DNA of 25,386 nucleotides from UBA1424 sp041669225 (GCA_041669225.1 JBAYBO010000012.1:1-25386), one strand, 5' to 3'. Shown: positions 15,505 to 22,954, counted from the first letter of the stretch. Translations and numbers: made by a program. Notes: generated by a model from the letters alone, not told the origin.

Positions 15505-15915
15505 ATTTTCCCAAACCTTGATGAAGTGGACGCCAATTAAATCGCATCTTGTTTTGAGTGACAGTCCCAAGTCGTCCGGAGATTCTTTTAGGGCTAGTCT
15601 TACCAGACCATCTAAATCGTGTCCGGAATAGTGGAACAACTTAAAATTCATAATTTCATATTGAATAAAATATGATTTGTAGCGATCAACTTCGACAAGT
15701 CGTCGACACTCGCCCAATTTGTATAGACCGACACGGCGGTCAACAAGGGGAGCAAAATAGCGAAATCCTGCCTGGTATGTTCCGATGTATCGTCCGGCGC
15801 GTTCAATAATGCCCATATAACCTTTTTTTATACGAATATAACCGGTAAATATAAAAAGAATTATGCCAGCTACGACAATACACGCAATTGTGATATAAAA
15901 TTCTTTGTCTGTCAT
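15496..15915 (-). CDS. Small membrane protein with an SPFH/band-7-like region
   Basis: 139 aa. One N-terminal membrane helix (about 8-26, ITIACIVVAGIILFIFTGY) is followed by RIKKGYMGIIERAGRY and an AGFRYFAPLVDRRVGLYKLG stretch (about 50-69). This matches the start of SPFH/stomatin domains, where a membrane helix precedes a verGky...pGlhf..P..D pattern. The family normally needs about 250-300 aa, with a long coiled-coil tail for ring assembly. Here the protein stops after roughly 110 residues of domain and has no coiled coil. It could be a stand-alone miniature form or a decayed copy, though the frame is intact. It is monocistronic and convergent with glmM. The start has only a weak AGAGTAAG site. 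Resemblance judged by eye; role unknown. Confidence 0.7.
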   Translation of the reverse strand: MTDKEFYITIACIVVAGIILFIFTGYIRIKKGYMGIIERAGRYIGTYQAGFRYFAPLVDRRVGLYKLGECRRLVEVDRYKSYFIQYEIMNFKLFHYSGHDLDGLVRLALKESPDDLGLSLKTRCDLIGVHFIKVWENKK

Positions 15916-15982
15916 CTTACTCTATAGTTTAGCACGATTAATGATTGGTGTAATTAAGGACAAAAGACTCAATTCACTAGAC

Positions 15983-15996
15983 TTAACAATTGTTAA
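15983..15996. promoter_or_regulatory. 14-bp perfect palindrome in a divergent promoter region
   Basis: TTAACAATTGTTAA is self-complementary and includes the candidate -35 (TTGTTA, 15990-15995) of the Nudix gene. It lies between two divergent genes, a usual place for a shared operator. Confidence 0.5.
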
Positions 15997-16018
15997 ACCA
16001 TTGAAGAGGCAGTATATT
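15990..16018 (+). promoter_or_regulatory. Candidate promoter of the Nudix gene
   Basis: TTGTTA, 17-base spacer, TATATT (16013-16018). The implied start near 16025 falls inside the AAGGAG site (16021-16026), so either the start is a little upstream or the leader is minimal. Confidence 0.4.
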
Positions 16019-16031
16019 ATAAGGAGTATTT

Positions 16032-16628
16032 ATGGATAAAAAACAATTTTACGATTTTATAATGAAAATGCAGGCAATCTCAAAGATTGGCCTTTTATTT
16101 TCCAAAGATAGTTATGCGATTGACAACTACCAGCAAATTAATGACTTGAGCACGAAAATGCTCGAATCTTTCACTGAGGTGGATTTTGAGCGGCCCAATT
16201 ATTTTAAGCGTGATATTTATCCGACTCCCAACGTCTCAACTCGAGTTTTGATTTTTAATGAATTAGGTCATATTCTTCTTGTCAAAGAGGCAAAATCAGG
16301 AACATTTTCTCTTCCAGGCGGATGGTGTGATTTATATGATGCCCCAAGTCAGGCGGCGATGAGTGAGGTTTTGCAAGAAGCTGGATTAGAAGTTAAAATC
16401 ACTCGACTTGTCGGTGTAATCGATCGCACTCCGAACGCTTCAGTACCTGAATATGTCTTAGTTTTTGAAGCGATTCCAACTTCCGCTTTTAATAAACTTA
16501 ATTATGAAACAACGGAAGTGGGCTATTTTGACTTGGACTATCTTCCGGAAATGTCGCACAAGTTAACGATTGAGGAAATCAAGCGAATCGCTGATGCTTG
16601 CATAAACGGGGAAACCATTTTTGACTAA
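16032..16628 (+). CDS. Nudix hydrolase with Nudix_N N-terminal domain
   Basis: 198 aa cytosolic hydrolase of a nucleoside diphosphate linked to another group, probably an ADP-ribose or nucleotide-sugar type substrate. The N-terminal helical part (about 1-50, YDFIMKMQAISKIGLLFSKD) fits the Nudix_N domain. The Nudix box spans about 97-119 (GWCDLYDAPSQAAMSEVLQE, then AGL). Against G-x5-E-x7-R-E-U-x-E-E-x-G-U, it has Asp for the first Glu, Ser for the Arg, and Gln for the first Glu of the EE pair. The core SEVLQE keeps two acidic ligands. Proteins with this N-domain often read GGWaDv-SP at this point, so part of the difference is family-typical, but loss of one metal-binding Glu may alter activity. 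AAGGAG lies 5 bases before the ATG. Confidence 0.88.
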   Translation: MDKKQFYDFIMKMQAISKIGLLFSKDSYAIDNYQQINDLSTKMLESFTEVDFERPNYFKRDIYPTPNVSTRVLIFNELGHILLVKEAKSGTFSLPGGWCDLYDAPSQAAMSEVLQEAGLEVKITRLVGVIDRTPNASVPEYVLVFEAIPTSAFNKLNYETTEVGYFDLDYLPEMSHKLTIEEIKRIADACINGETIFD

Positions 16629-16634
16629 ACACTT

Positions 16635-16652
16635 TTTAAGAATTTTCTTAAA
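16635..16652. promoter_or_regulatory. Inverted repeat over the candidate promoter of the RDD-deoD operon
   Basis: TTTAAGAA-TT-TTCTTAAA, perfect 8-2-8. Its right arm contains TTCTTA (16645-16650), which with TATTAT (16667-16672, spacer 16) makes a plausible promoter. No T-run follows, so a terminator is unlikely. Confidence 0.4.
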
Positions 16653-16707
16653 TCTATATAAAGAGATATTATTTTTTGTTAAAGTTAATAAGAAGGATTA
16701 ATTGAGA

Positions 16708-17163
16708 ATGAAACGCGCCAAATCTTACCATCGCATCTTCGCCAATATCTTTGATTTAGTTGTCATTGTGGCGATTGCTTTATTGTTGACGTTTCGTTCG
16801 CTTATAACACTTATCACAGCGCTGATTAATCCGACAAGTCTTGATAGTCTAGCGCTTTATTTGTCGGCTTTCGGCTCAGGCGCTTTAGCCTTTATGGCAG
16901 TTGTTGCTTATTTTGTTGTCCTCCCTATTTTTTGGAACGGACAGACACTTGGTAAACGCTTTTTTAGAATTCGAATAATCAAAACCGATGGATCTGATAT
17001 TGATTTTAAAACTATCTTCCTACGCGAAATGACGCGAGTTTTGATGTTCATTTTAACGTTTGGTATCAGCGCGTTCGCTGATACGATGGTTTTACTTTTT
17101 TCTAATCAGCGAATTGGTTTTTATGACTATGTTGCCGCAACACAAGTAATCGATATCGATTAA
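16708..17163 (+). CDS. RDD family membrane protein
   Basis: 151 aa integral membrane protein. The ATG at 16708 is preferred: AAGGA (16693-16697) sits 10 bases upstream, while the in-frame TTG at 16702 would leave only 4. RDD family marks are the N-terminal HRIFANIFDLVV (Arg and Asp in helix 1), the middle NGQTLGKRFFRIRIIKTDGS (about 78-97), LREMTRV, and the C-terminal RIGFYDYVAATQVI. Three or four helices are expected at about 11-30, 48-73, 108-128 and near the C-terminus. RDD proteins are linked to cation/proton exchange in a few cases, but most are uncharacterised, and I do not assign a substrate. It is 13 bases upstream of deoD, apparently in the same transcript. Confidence 0.88.
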   Translation: MKRAKSYHRIFANIFDLVVIVAIALLLTFRSLITLITALINPTSLDSLALYLSAFGSGALAFMAVVAYFVVLPIFWNGQTLGKRFFRIRIIKTDGSDIDFKTIFLREMTRVLMFILTFGISAFADTMVLLFSNQRIGFYDYVAATQVIDID

Positions 17164-17176
17164 TAGGAGGAAAATT

Positions 17177-17899
17177 ATGGGAACACCACACATCAACGCC
17201 GAACCTGGAGCATTTGCTAAAGTCGTATTAATGCCGGGCGATCCGCTACGGGCAAAATGGATTGCCGAAAATTATTTAGTCGACGCCAAACTTGTTAATG
17301 AAGTCCGCGGTATTTTGGGATATACCGGTTATACGAAAAATGGAAAAAGGGTGTCGGTCATGGCCTCAGGGATGGGCCAACCATCAATTGGAATTTATTC
17401 ACACGAATTATATACCGGTTATGGCGTCGAATCAATCATTCGCGTCGGAACGTGTGGTTCATATCAAAATAAGATTAACCTGTTTGATGTTTTAGTATGT
17501 CAAACGGCTTCGACCGACTCAAATTGGGCTTCGCAATTTGATTTAAAAGGCGGGACTTATTCTGCTCCAGCTGATTTTGACTTACTTATCAAAGCTCATG
17601 AAGTGTTGAAACAAAGAAAGATGCAGTTACATGTCGGCAACATTCTCTCCGCCGATATTTTTTATGATGTCGATCCGAACTCCTGGAAAAAGTGGGCTAA
17701 TCTCGGCGTCATGGGCGTGGAGATGGAATCATATAGTTTATACACGACAGCCGCCCGTCTTGGCAAGCGTGCTCTATGCTTATTGACCGTCACCGATCAT
17801 TTCTTGAAGACAGAGAAGGCAACAAGCGCTGAAAGACAGCTTGGGCTTGGCAAAATGATTGAAGTTGCGCTTGAGGTCGCTGAATCGTTCGCTGCATAA
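17177..17899 (+). CDS. deoD: Purine nucleoside phosphorylase, DeoD type
   Basis: 240 aa (E. coli DeoD 239), expected as a cytosolic hexamer. It splits purine (deoxy)nucleosides with phosphate into base and (deoxy)ribose-1-phosphate. Key blocks are MPGDPLRAKWIAE (about 15-27), SGMGQPSIGIYSHEL (about 64-78) with phosphate contacts, RVGTCGS (about 90-96), MGVEMESYSLYTTAA (about 178-192) for ribose binding, and TVTDHFLKTEKATSAERQ with catalytic Asp207. The ribosome site TAGGAGG is 7 bases before the ATG. It is the one clear metabolic gene of its operon and could use nucleosides released by the surface nucleotidase at 7733. Confident call. Confidence 0.97.
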   Translation: MGTPHINAEPGAFAKVVLMPGDPLRAKWIAENYLVDAKLVNEVRGILGYTGYTKNGKRVSVMASGMGQPSIGIYSHELYTGYGVESIIRVGTCGSYQNKINLFDVLVCQTASTDSNWASQFDLKGGTYSAPADFDLLIKAHEVLKQRKMQLHVGNILSADIFYDVDPNSWKKWANLGVMGVEMESYSLYTTAARLGKRALCLLTVTDHFLKTEKATSAERQLGLGKMIEVALEVAESFAA

Positions 17900-17908
17900 A
17901 TACCGTTA

Positions 17909-18529
17909 ATGACAGATTTACAAATAGCGTTTATCATCACGGCTTCGCTCACCGGATTACTACTTGTTTTTATCATCTTTTATCGACCGATTAAAAGAGC
18001 TGTTTTAAAGCGTCATTACGTTTGCTTTAATGGCCGAGTTATTTATCGCATTGCCCTTGATTTCGATTACTATTTAATCAATCAGTTTTGTTATTTGCAT
18101 CAAAAACGCGAAACGAAGACGATTAATCATATATTATTTGGTTCAAAGTGGATTTATGTGATTATGGATTGCTATTACCCCGGAGCTATAAGCGCAAAAG
18201 AAAACGACCCTTCCTGGATTTATTATGCGAGTAAAAAGAAAAAGCGCTATATCGATAATCCACTGAAAGTGAATGCCGAAAACGTTCATCAATTGTCAAT
18301 GATTACCGATATTAATAAAAATATGCTAATATCGATTGTTGTCATCAATGATGACTGTCATCTCGAAGCCTTTGAGGGAACTTCAAAAACAAATTTCCTT
18401 GTGCGTAAAAGTCATCTTCGCCGTTTAATCAAGGCACTTGAACAACGCGATGTTGTCAGCATTGACGAGAAAGCTCTAGCAAAAGCCGTCACCGAGATTC
18501 ACGCTTTGAACATTAATAAGAAAAAATGA
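17909..18529 (+). CDS. Membrane-anchored NERD-like protein with altered catalytic residues
   Basis: 206 aa. One N-terminal membrane helix (about 5-25) is followed by a cytosolic domain. The segment from TINHILFGSKWIYVIMDCYY to the following NPLKVN and VHQL matches by eye the nuclease-related NERD pattern: iDhilv...GifvIE.K.y.G.i...W...NPl.Q....v..L. At the predicted catalytic places, Asp is replaced by Asn73 (TINHIL), Glu by Met86 and Lys by Cys88. If it is a NERD domain, it should not cut nucleic acid. It starts 9 bases after deoD with no ribosome site. It overlaps the next gene by 4 bases (ATGA), so the two are translationally coupled and may act together at the membrane. The family link is inference; the substitutions are read directly. 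Confidence 0.75.
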   Translation: MTDLQIAFIITASLTGLLLVFIIFYRPIKRAVLKRHYVCFNGRVIYRIALDFDYYLINQFCYLHQKRETKTINHILFGSKWIYVIMDCYYPGAISAKENDPSWIYYASKKKKRYIDNPLKVNAENVHQLSMITDINKNMLISIVVINDDCHLEAFEGTSKTNFLVRKSHLRRLIKALEQRDVVSIDEKALAKAVTEIHALNINKKK

Positions 18530-19557
18530 GCATTACCAAAAAAGCCCTGCAAACTTATCGAAAATACTTAGCCAGTAAATTGGCGATTGCTTTTTCATTT
18601 ACAGTATTTGTCTTGGCGTGTTTAGCCCTTGGCATTCTCGGAAGTTATTTATTCTTCCTTCTTGTGCCGATTGTTATCTTGCCTATTTATATTTGTTTAC
18701 AGTTTACAAACAGCTCTTTTGCAAAAGGCACGTCCTTAACTCAGAAGAATTTTTTTGGTTTTTATCGAACAGCGTTTACGCCGACGATTAATGGCGCCTA
18801 TCAAGTTATAACGTCGTTTTTAAAGTCAGCCCTTATTTATTTCGCCCTTTCTTTTATCGTCGTGTTTGTCATGCTTCAGGTATATGCAACCCGCAACCCT
18901 CAATTCGCCCAAGAAATTGAAAGCATTTCCGCATTAACTGCCAACGGAAGTTTCCTCGAAGCTCTGGCAGCTTATGAAGACAATATCATTATCATGTTCA
19001 TTTCTAGCATTGCAACTCTTGTCAGTAGTGGCTTAGCTTTGCTCGCCTTTTTTCATTTTGTTGGTCGTAATTCAATCGTTCCCCATCTTGCCATTTCTAT
19101 GGCAGCTATGCCGGGGCGTATCGCTCATTCTATTCATCGGCAAGGCTTAAAGCTATTTAAAACCGAATTCAATCGCGATTATTATAAGGCGGCATGGTTA
19201 GGCGCCCCGCTTGTCTTACTCGGATTCGGCGGCGGAGTCATGGCTACTTATTTTTTTACTACCGATTCATATTTGATAGTGCTATCCGGGTTTGCTGGTG
19301 CCTTCATTTTATTAACTCCTTTCCTCCCTTATTATCTCGATGTGATTGAAGAACTTTTTAAAAAGTACAAGGACCGTTATATTACTGTCTCGATTGATCA
19401 AGCTAAAAAGGCTTATGAAGAAATAAAAGTCGCTCAGAAGTTAAGCGAAGATCAGCAAAGAGAACTCGACAAACTAATTAGCGATTTAGAAAAGAAAAAT
19501 GGAAGCATCATTCAAGATGATGATGAGAATGATGAAAATCCCGAAGATGAGGAATAA
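18526..19557 (+). CDS. Hypothetical six-helix membrane protein with acidic cytosolic tail
   Basis: 343 aa. Hydrophobic segments lie at about 18-38, 40-60, 100-120, 153-178, 221-243 and 247-267. A charged helix likely to form a coiled coil follows (about 285-325), and the tail is strongly acidic (IQDDDENDENPEDEE). The N-terminal RKYLASK is basic and cytosolic by the positive-inside rule. I recognise no family. The ATG overlaps the TGA of the NERD-like gene (ATGA), so the two are coupled. Pairing of a six-helix membrane protein with a membrane-anchored NERD-like pseudoenzyme suggests a common complex, which is inference. It is the last gene of the RDD-deoD operon; a hairpin at 19562-19575 follows. 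Confidence 0.8.
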   Translation: MSITKKALQTYRKYLASKLAIAFSFTVFVLACLALGILGSYLFFLLVPIVILPIYICLQFTNSSFAKGTSLTQKNFFGFYRTAFTPTINGAYQVITSFLKSALIYFALSFIVVFVMLQVYATRNPQFAQEIESISALTANGSFLEALAAYEDNIIIMFISSIATLVSSGLALLAFFHFVGRNSIVPHLAISMAAMPGRIAHSIHRQGLKLFKTEFNRDYYKAAWLGAPLVLLGFGGGVMATYFFTTDSYLIVLSGFAGAFILLTPFLPYYLDVIEELFKKYKDRYITVSIDQAKKAYEEIKVAQKLSEDQQRELDKLISDLEKKNGSIIQDDDENDENPEDEE

Positions 19558-19585
19558 AAAAGCCGTTTGCACGGCGATATTTTTG
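19556..19585. terminator. Bidirectional terminator hairpin
   Basis: GCCGT (19562-19566), loop TTGC, ACGGC (19571-19575). On the minus strand it is followed by six Ts and ends tRNA-Gly(GCC). On the plus strand the tail is weaker (GATATTTTT) and ends the membrane-protein operon. Confidence 0.7.
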
Positions 19586-19589
19586 CATC

Positions 19590-19663
19590 TGGAGCAGGTG
19601 ACGGGAATCGAACCCGCGTAACTACCTTGGCAAGGTAGTGTTCTACCATTGAACTACACCTGC
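19590..19663 (-). tRNA. tRNA-Gly (anticodon GCC)
   Basis: On the minus strand: acceptor GCAGGTG/CACCTGC, anticodon arm CTACC-TTGCCAA-GGTAG with anticodon GCC, T-arm GGGTTCGATTCCC, discriminator T, encoded CCA. It shares identical D-, variable and T-regions with tRNA-Gly(CCC) at 12489-12562. Confidence 0.96.
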
Positions 19664-19683
19664 GTGAATTCGATGCGAGTATC

Positions 19684-19712
19684 ATTATAAAGAACTATAC
19701 GTGATTATTCAA
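19684..19712 (-). promoter_or_regulatory. Promoter of tRNA-Gly(GCC)
   Basis: On the minus strand: TTGAAT (19712-19707), 17-base spacer, perfect TATAAT (19689-19684). The start would be about 14 bases before the tRNA. Confidence 0.75.
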
Positions 19713-19767
19713 GCACCAAAAATTGTGATAAAATATATTATTACTCTTAGAGTAAAGGAAAAACGAT

Positions 19768-21432
19768 ATGGATGCCTTCAAACAACTAGCCGAACTTATC
19801 TTTCCAGAAATTCAAGAAACGGTTGGTGATTTAGAAAAACGCTACCCACCCCGCAATCTCAAAGAGACGGCGCAAGTGACGCGCTTTGCTCCTTCACCAA
19901 CTGGGTTTTTGCATACCGGCTCGTTATTTACGGCTATGGTCGCCAAAAAAGTGGCTAAGGACAGCGGAGGCATTTTCTTTTTGCGGCTAGAAGACACAGA
20001 TACGAAGCGCGAAGTCTCAGGCAGTGGTGAGCAACTTATCTCGCAATTAGCCGAATTTGGCATCACTCTTGACGAAGGTTTTCTCGGCGACCGCGATACC
20101 GGCGGTTACGGTCCCTATCGCCAAAGCAAACGAGCCAGCATATATAAAGTTGTCATTAAACATCTCTTGGCGAATAACCTTGCCTATCCTTGTTTTTGTT
20201 CGACTGAAGAACTTGATACCTTGCGTAAAACGCAAGAAGAACAAAAAGTCGTGCCCGGCTATTATGGAAAATATGCAACGTGTCGGTATTTATCTCCCGA
20301 AGAATCAATAGTCAAGATCAAAGAAGGTCAACCTTATGTCATTCGTTTTCGAAGCAAAGGAGACCATTTTCGCAAGACACTTATTCGCGATTTGATTCGT
20401 GGCGAGATTAATATTGCCGAAAATGATATTGATATTGTTATTTTAAAATCTGATGGACTTCCCACTTATCACTTTGCTCATGTCGTTGACGACCATTTCA
20501 TGCATACAACCGTCGTTACTCGCGGTGAGGAATGGATTTCATCTTTACCGATTCATGTCGAAATATTTAATGCCATTGGTTGGAAGGCTCCCGAATATGC
20601 GCACCTTCCGTTAATAATGAAGTTAGAAAATGGCAACAAGCGTAAATTATCGAAACGTAAGGATGAGGAAGCGGCAGTTAGCTTTTTTATTGAAGATGGC
20701 TATCCTCCACGGGCGGTTATGGCTTATTTAATGTCGATTGCCAATTCGAATTTTGAAGAATGGACTGAGAAGAGCAATATCTATGATATTGACAAATTTA
20801 CTTTTAATCTTGACAAGATGTCACTTGATGGGGCTCTTTTCGATTTAGATAAATTAACTTTCTTTGCCAAGGAAGTAATTGCCAGAATGAGTGCTCATCG
20901 TTTAGCCTCGTTATCAAAAAAATGGGCCATTAATCATGCTCCTGAGCTTCTTGATTTAATTAATCGCAACACTGATTATTATGAACAAATTCTTAATATC
21001 GAACGCGAAAAAGAAAATCCTCGCAAGGATTTCGCTAAATATAGCGACATATATTCTCATATTCGTTTCTTCTATCATGATCACTACCTAAATTTAGTTA
21101 GCGTTGATTTACCATTTGACGAGCGCATCACTAAAGACAAAGTGATTTCCTTTTTACGAGGCTTCATGAAAGCAAACGATTACACTCTTGATAACGATGA
21201 TTGGTTTTTATCTCTTAAAGAAATTGCGCTAATTAGTGGTTTTGCACCAAATAATAAGGAATACAAAAATAATCTCGATAAATACATCGGCCATGTTGGA
21301 GATGCGGCCGAAATTCTAAGAATTTCCCTGACCGGCAGCAAGAATTCTCCTAACCTTTGGGCAATATTGCAAGTCTTAGGACAAGAGGAAGCTGAAAAAC
21401 GCCTTAATTATGTTATTGAAAAGTTGCGTTAA
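19768..21432 (+). CDS. gltX: Glutamate-tRNA ligase (long form with N-terminal extension)
   Basis: 554 aa cytosolic class I synthetase charging tRNA-Glu. The HIGH-type signature is in FAPSPTGFLHTGSLF (His49). LRLEDTDTKREV follows, and the KMSKS-type loop is KRKLSKRKD (Lys293 region). Most bacterial GluRS are about 470-490 aa. This one has about 38 extra residues before the catalytic core, including EKRYPPRNLKETAQVTRFAP, a form I associate with Clostridia and Mollicutes relatives. The C-terminal anticodon-binding part (about 370-554) is helical. AAAGGA lies 8 bases before the ATG. The stop is 22 bases from tRNA-Glu, with no promoter or terminator between, so enzyme and tRNA are probably on one transcript. 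Discrimination between tRNA-Glu and tRNA-Gln is not visible in the sequence. Confidence 0.95.
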   Translation: MDAFKQLAELIFPEIQETVGDLEKRYPPRNLKETAQVTRFAPSPTGFLHTGSLFTAMVAKKVAKDSGGIFFLRLEDTDTKREVSGSGEQLISQLAEFGITLDEGFLGDRDTGGYGPYRQSKRASIYKVVIKHLLANNLAYPCFCSTEELDTLRKTQEEQKVVPGYYGKYATCRYLSPEESIVKIKEGQPYVIRFRSKGDHFRKTLIRDLIRGEINIAENDIDIVILKSDGLPTYHFAHVVDDHFMHTTVVTRGEEWISSLPIHVEIFNAIGWKAPEYAHLPLIMKLENGNKRKLSKRKDEEAAVSFFIEDGYPPRAVMAYLMSIANSNFEEWTEKSNIYDIDKFTFNLDKMSLDGALFDLDKLTFFAKEVIARMSAHRLASLSKKWAINHAPELLDLINRNTDYYEQILNIEREKENPRKDFAKYSDIYSHIRFFYHDHYLNLVSVDLPFDERITKDKVISFLRGFMKANDYTLDNDDWFLSLKEIALISGFAPNNKEYKNNLDKYIGHVGDAAEILRISLTGSKNSPNLWAILQVLGQEEAEKRLNYVIEKLR

Positions 21433-21454
21433 AACTGCTTAACTATTACTCGTC

Positions 21455-21529
21455 GGTCCTATGGTCAAGCGGCTAAGACGCAACCCTCTCAAGGTTGAAT
21501 CGCGGGTTCGATTCCCGCTAGGATCACCA
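21455..21529 (+). tRNA. tRNA-Glu (anticodon CTC)
   Basis: Acceptor GGTCCTA/TAGGATC, D-arm GGTCAAGCGGCTAAGAC, anticodon arm CAACC-CTCTCAA-GGTTG with anticodon CTC, T-arm GGGTTCGATTCCC, encoded CCA. It lies 22 bases after gltX with no separate promoter seen. Confidence 0.95.
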
Positions 21530-21539
21530 TGTATAAATT

Positions 21540-21564
21540 AATCTATCTCATGATAGATTTTTTT
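21540..21564 (+). terminator. Terminator of the gltX/tRNA-Glu transcript
   Basis: AATCTATC (21540-21547), loop TCAT, GATAGATT (21552-21559), then a T-run to 21564 that overlaps the stop of the convergent peptidase gene. Confidence 0.85.
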
Positions 21565-22954
21565 ATTTATTGTAAGACGAAAGCATCAGGCTAGCTATCA
21601 TTGATAGCTGATTAACAAAAATATCATAGTTAATTTTGTCTTCTGTATCAGCGGGTCGATGATAGTAGCGATCATCAAAGTGAACAAAAGAAAGCGAGAC
21701 GATATTCATATCACCTAACCAATAATGATCACTATTGGCCTGATTGGTATAAATTGTGTAGTTCTCGATGCCGAATTCTTGGCATTTTGTGTTAATAGAA
21801 CCAGTGAGTCCGCCAGCATATCCAATGATTTCGAGGTCGTAATCATTTGAACCGCCGCCAATCATATCAAGATTAAAGGCTGCCCGCGTTTCAGCTCTTT
21901 CCCCAACCATATTATTTGAGTAATATTGTGATCCGAAAAGACCTGCTTCCTCGCCATTATAGGCAATGAAGATGACATTTTTCGATAAACGCTCGGCATT
22001 TTGACTGTAGATACGGGCTAATTCGAGCATTCCAGCTACACCTGAAGCATTATCAAGAGCACCGGCATAATAGCCATCATCTTCAGCATCAAAACGGCCG
22101 AGATGGTCAATATGAGCTGAGACAATGATATTGTTTGTTGCTCCAACATCTAAAATGCCTACGACATTGTTAACTGTTTTCGTTGCGTTATCAATTTCGT
22201 ATGAGACATCAGCTTTATTTAGTCCGTTGCTGATGTTATTTATCAAAGCATTATATGTTTGAGGAGCGGCATAAAGCATTAAGAAATCAGTTTCATCAAA
22301 CATATCTCCTTGTCCGTATTCAGTGATGGGGTATCCACTTACTTTAGAATCAAGAACAATCGCTCCTTTTGCGCCATCATTATATAAATCGGTAAGGATT
22401 GCTGAAGTGATATTGCTGACTAATACGATTTTGTCGGCATAGTTTGCTTCTATATTACTAAATACAACTAAATCGGCCTGATCATCAAAAGAAAGTCCGG
22501 AAGAAACATAACCAAAAGCTGAAAAGTTCGCGTAGAAAAAAGTGAAATCGTATGCATAGCGATAAATAGCTGATGAAGTTCTTGCACTATTGGTAACTTC
22601 AAATGAAAAATATTCGCTAAATATCCTTGTGTGTTGCTGAAGATATGGCTGAAAATATCCTGTCTCTTCAGAGTAGGGCGATAGTCCATGATCTTCGAAG
22701 TAATCGGCAACATATTGACAGGCGAGAAGGTTATCAGTGCTCCCTGAAGCCCTACCGCCTATTTCAGTGCCTGACAGATATTGAATATGTTCTTGAGCAT
22801 TTTCACTTGAGATGAGTTCTGATACATCTTGAATTGGACTGCTAGAATCATTTTCACTGATAGAACTTGTATCCGTTTCGGTTGTACTCGGTGTGCACGA
22901 AACAAGTGCGAGAGCAATTGCTAGGCTAGTTATTTTTAATAGTGGTTTATTCAT
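21563..22954 (-). CDS. M28 family zinc aminopeptidase, lipoprotein
   Basis: 463 aa surface lipoprotein expected to remove N-terminal amino acids from peptides outside the cell. The signal peptide ends in lipobox LVSC (Cys20), followed by a Ser/Thr-rich linker (about 21-43). A protease-associated-type insert probably lies at about 150-240. M28 zinc motifs are SAHIDHLG (His281, Asp283), GALDNASGVAG (bridging Asp), YNGEEAGLFGSQ (catalytic and metal Glu pair), NLDMIGG (Asp) and a C-terminal HFDDRYYHRPADT with the last His. AGAGG lies 7 bases before the ATG on the minus strand. It is monocistronic and convergent with gltX/tRNA-Glu, with a good promoter carrying a palindrome in its spacer. Peptide specificity is unknown. 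Confidence 0.92.
   Translation of the reverse strand: MNKPLLKITSLAIALALVSCTPSTTETDTSSISENDSSSPIQDVSELISSENAQEHIQYLSGTEIGGRASGSTDNLLACQYVADYFEDHGLSPYSEETGYFQPYLQQHTRIFSEYFSFEVTNSARTSSAIYRYAYDFTFFYANFSAFGYVSSGLSFDDQADLVVFSNIEANYADKIVLVSNITSAILTDLYNDGAKGAIVLDSKVSGYPITEYGQGDMFDETDFLMLYAAPQTYNALINNISNGLNKADVSYEIDNATKTVNNVVGILDVGATNNIIVSAHIDHLGRFDAEDDGYYAGALDNASGVAGMLELARIYSQNAERLSKNVIFIAYNGEEAGLFGSQYYSNNMVGERAETRAAFNLDMIGGGSNDYDLEIIGYAGGLTGSINTKCQEFGIENYTIYTNQANSDHYWLGDMNIVSLSFVHFDDRYYHRPADTEDKINYDIFVNQLSMIASLMLSSYNK

Noticed and set aside
15496..15915. SPFH-like gene as a pseudogene
   Set aside because: The frame is intact, ends neatly in a shared terminator and has a usable start; no remnant of a longer SPFH frame lies beyond its stop, where glmM begins.
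16702..16707. TTG start for the RDD protein
   Set aside because: It leaves only 4 bases after AAGGA; the ATG at 16708 is a better start, though the spacing of 10 is slightly long.
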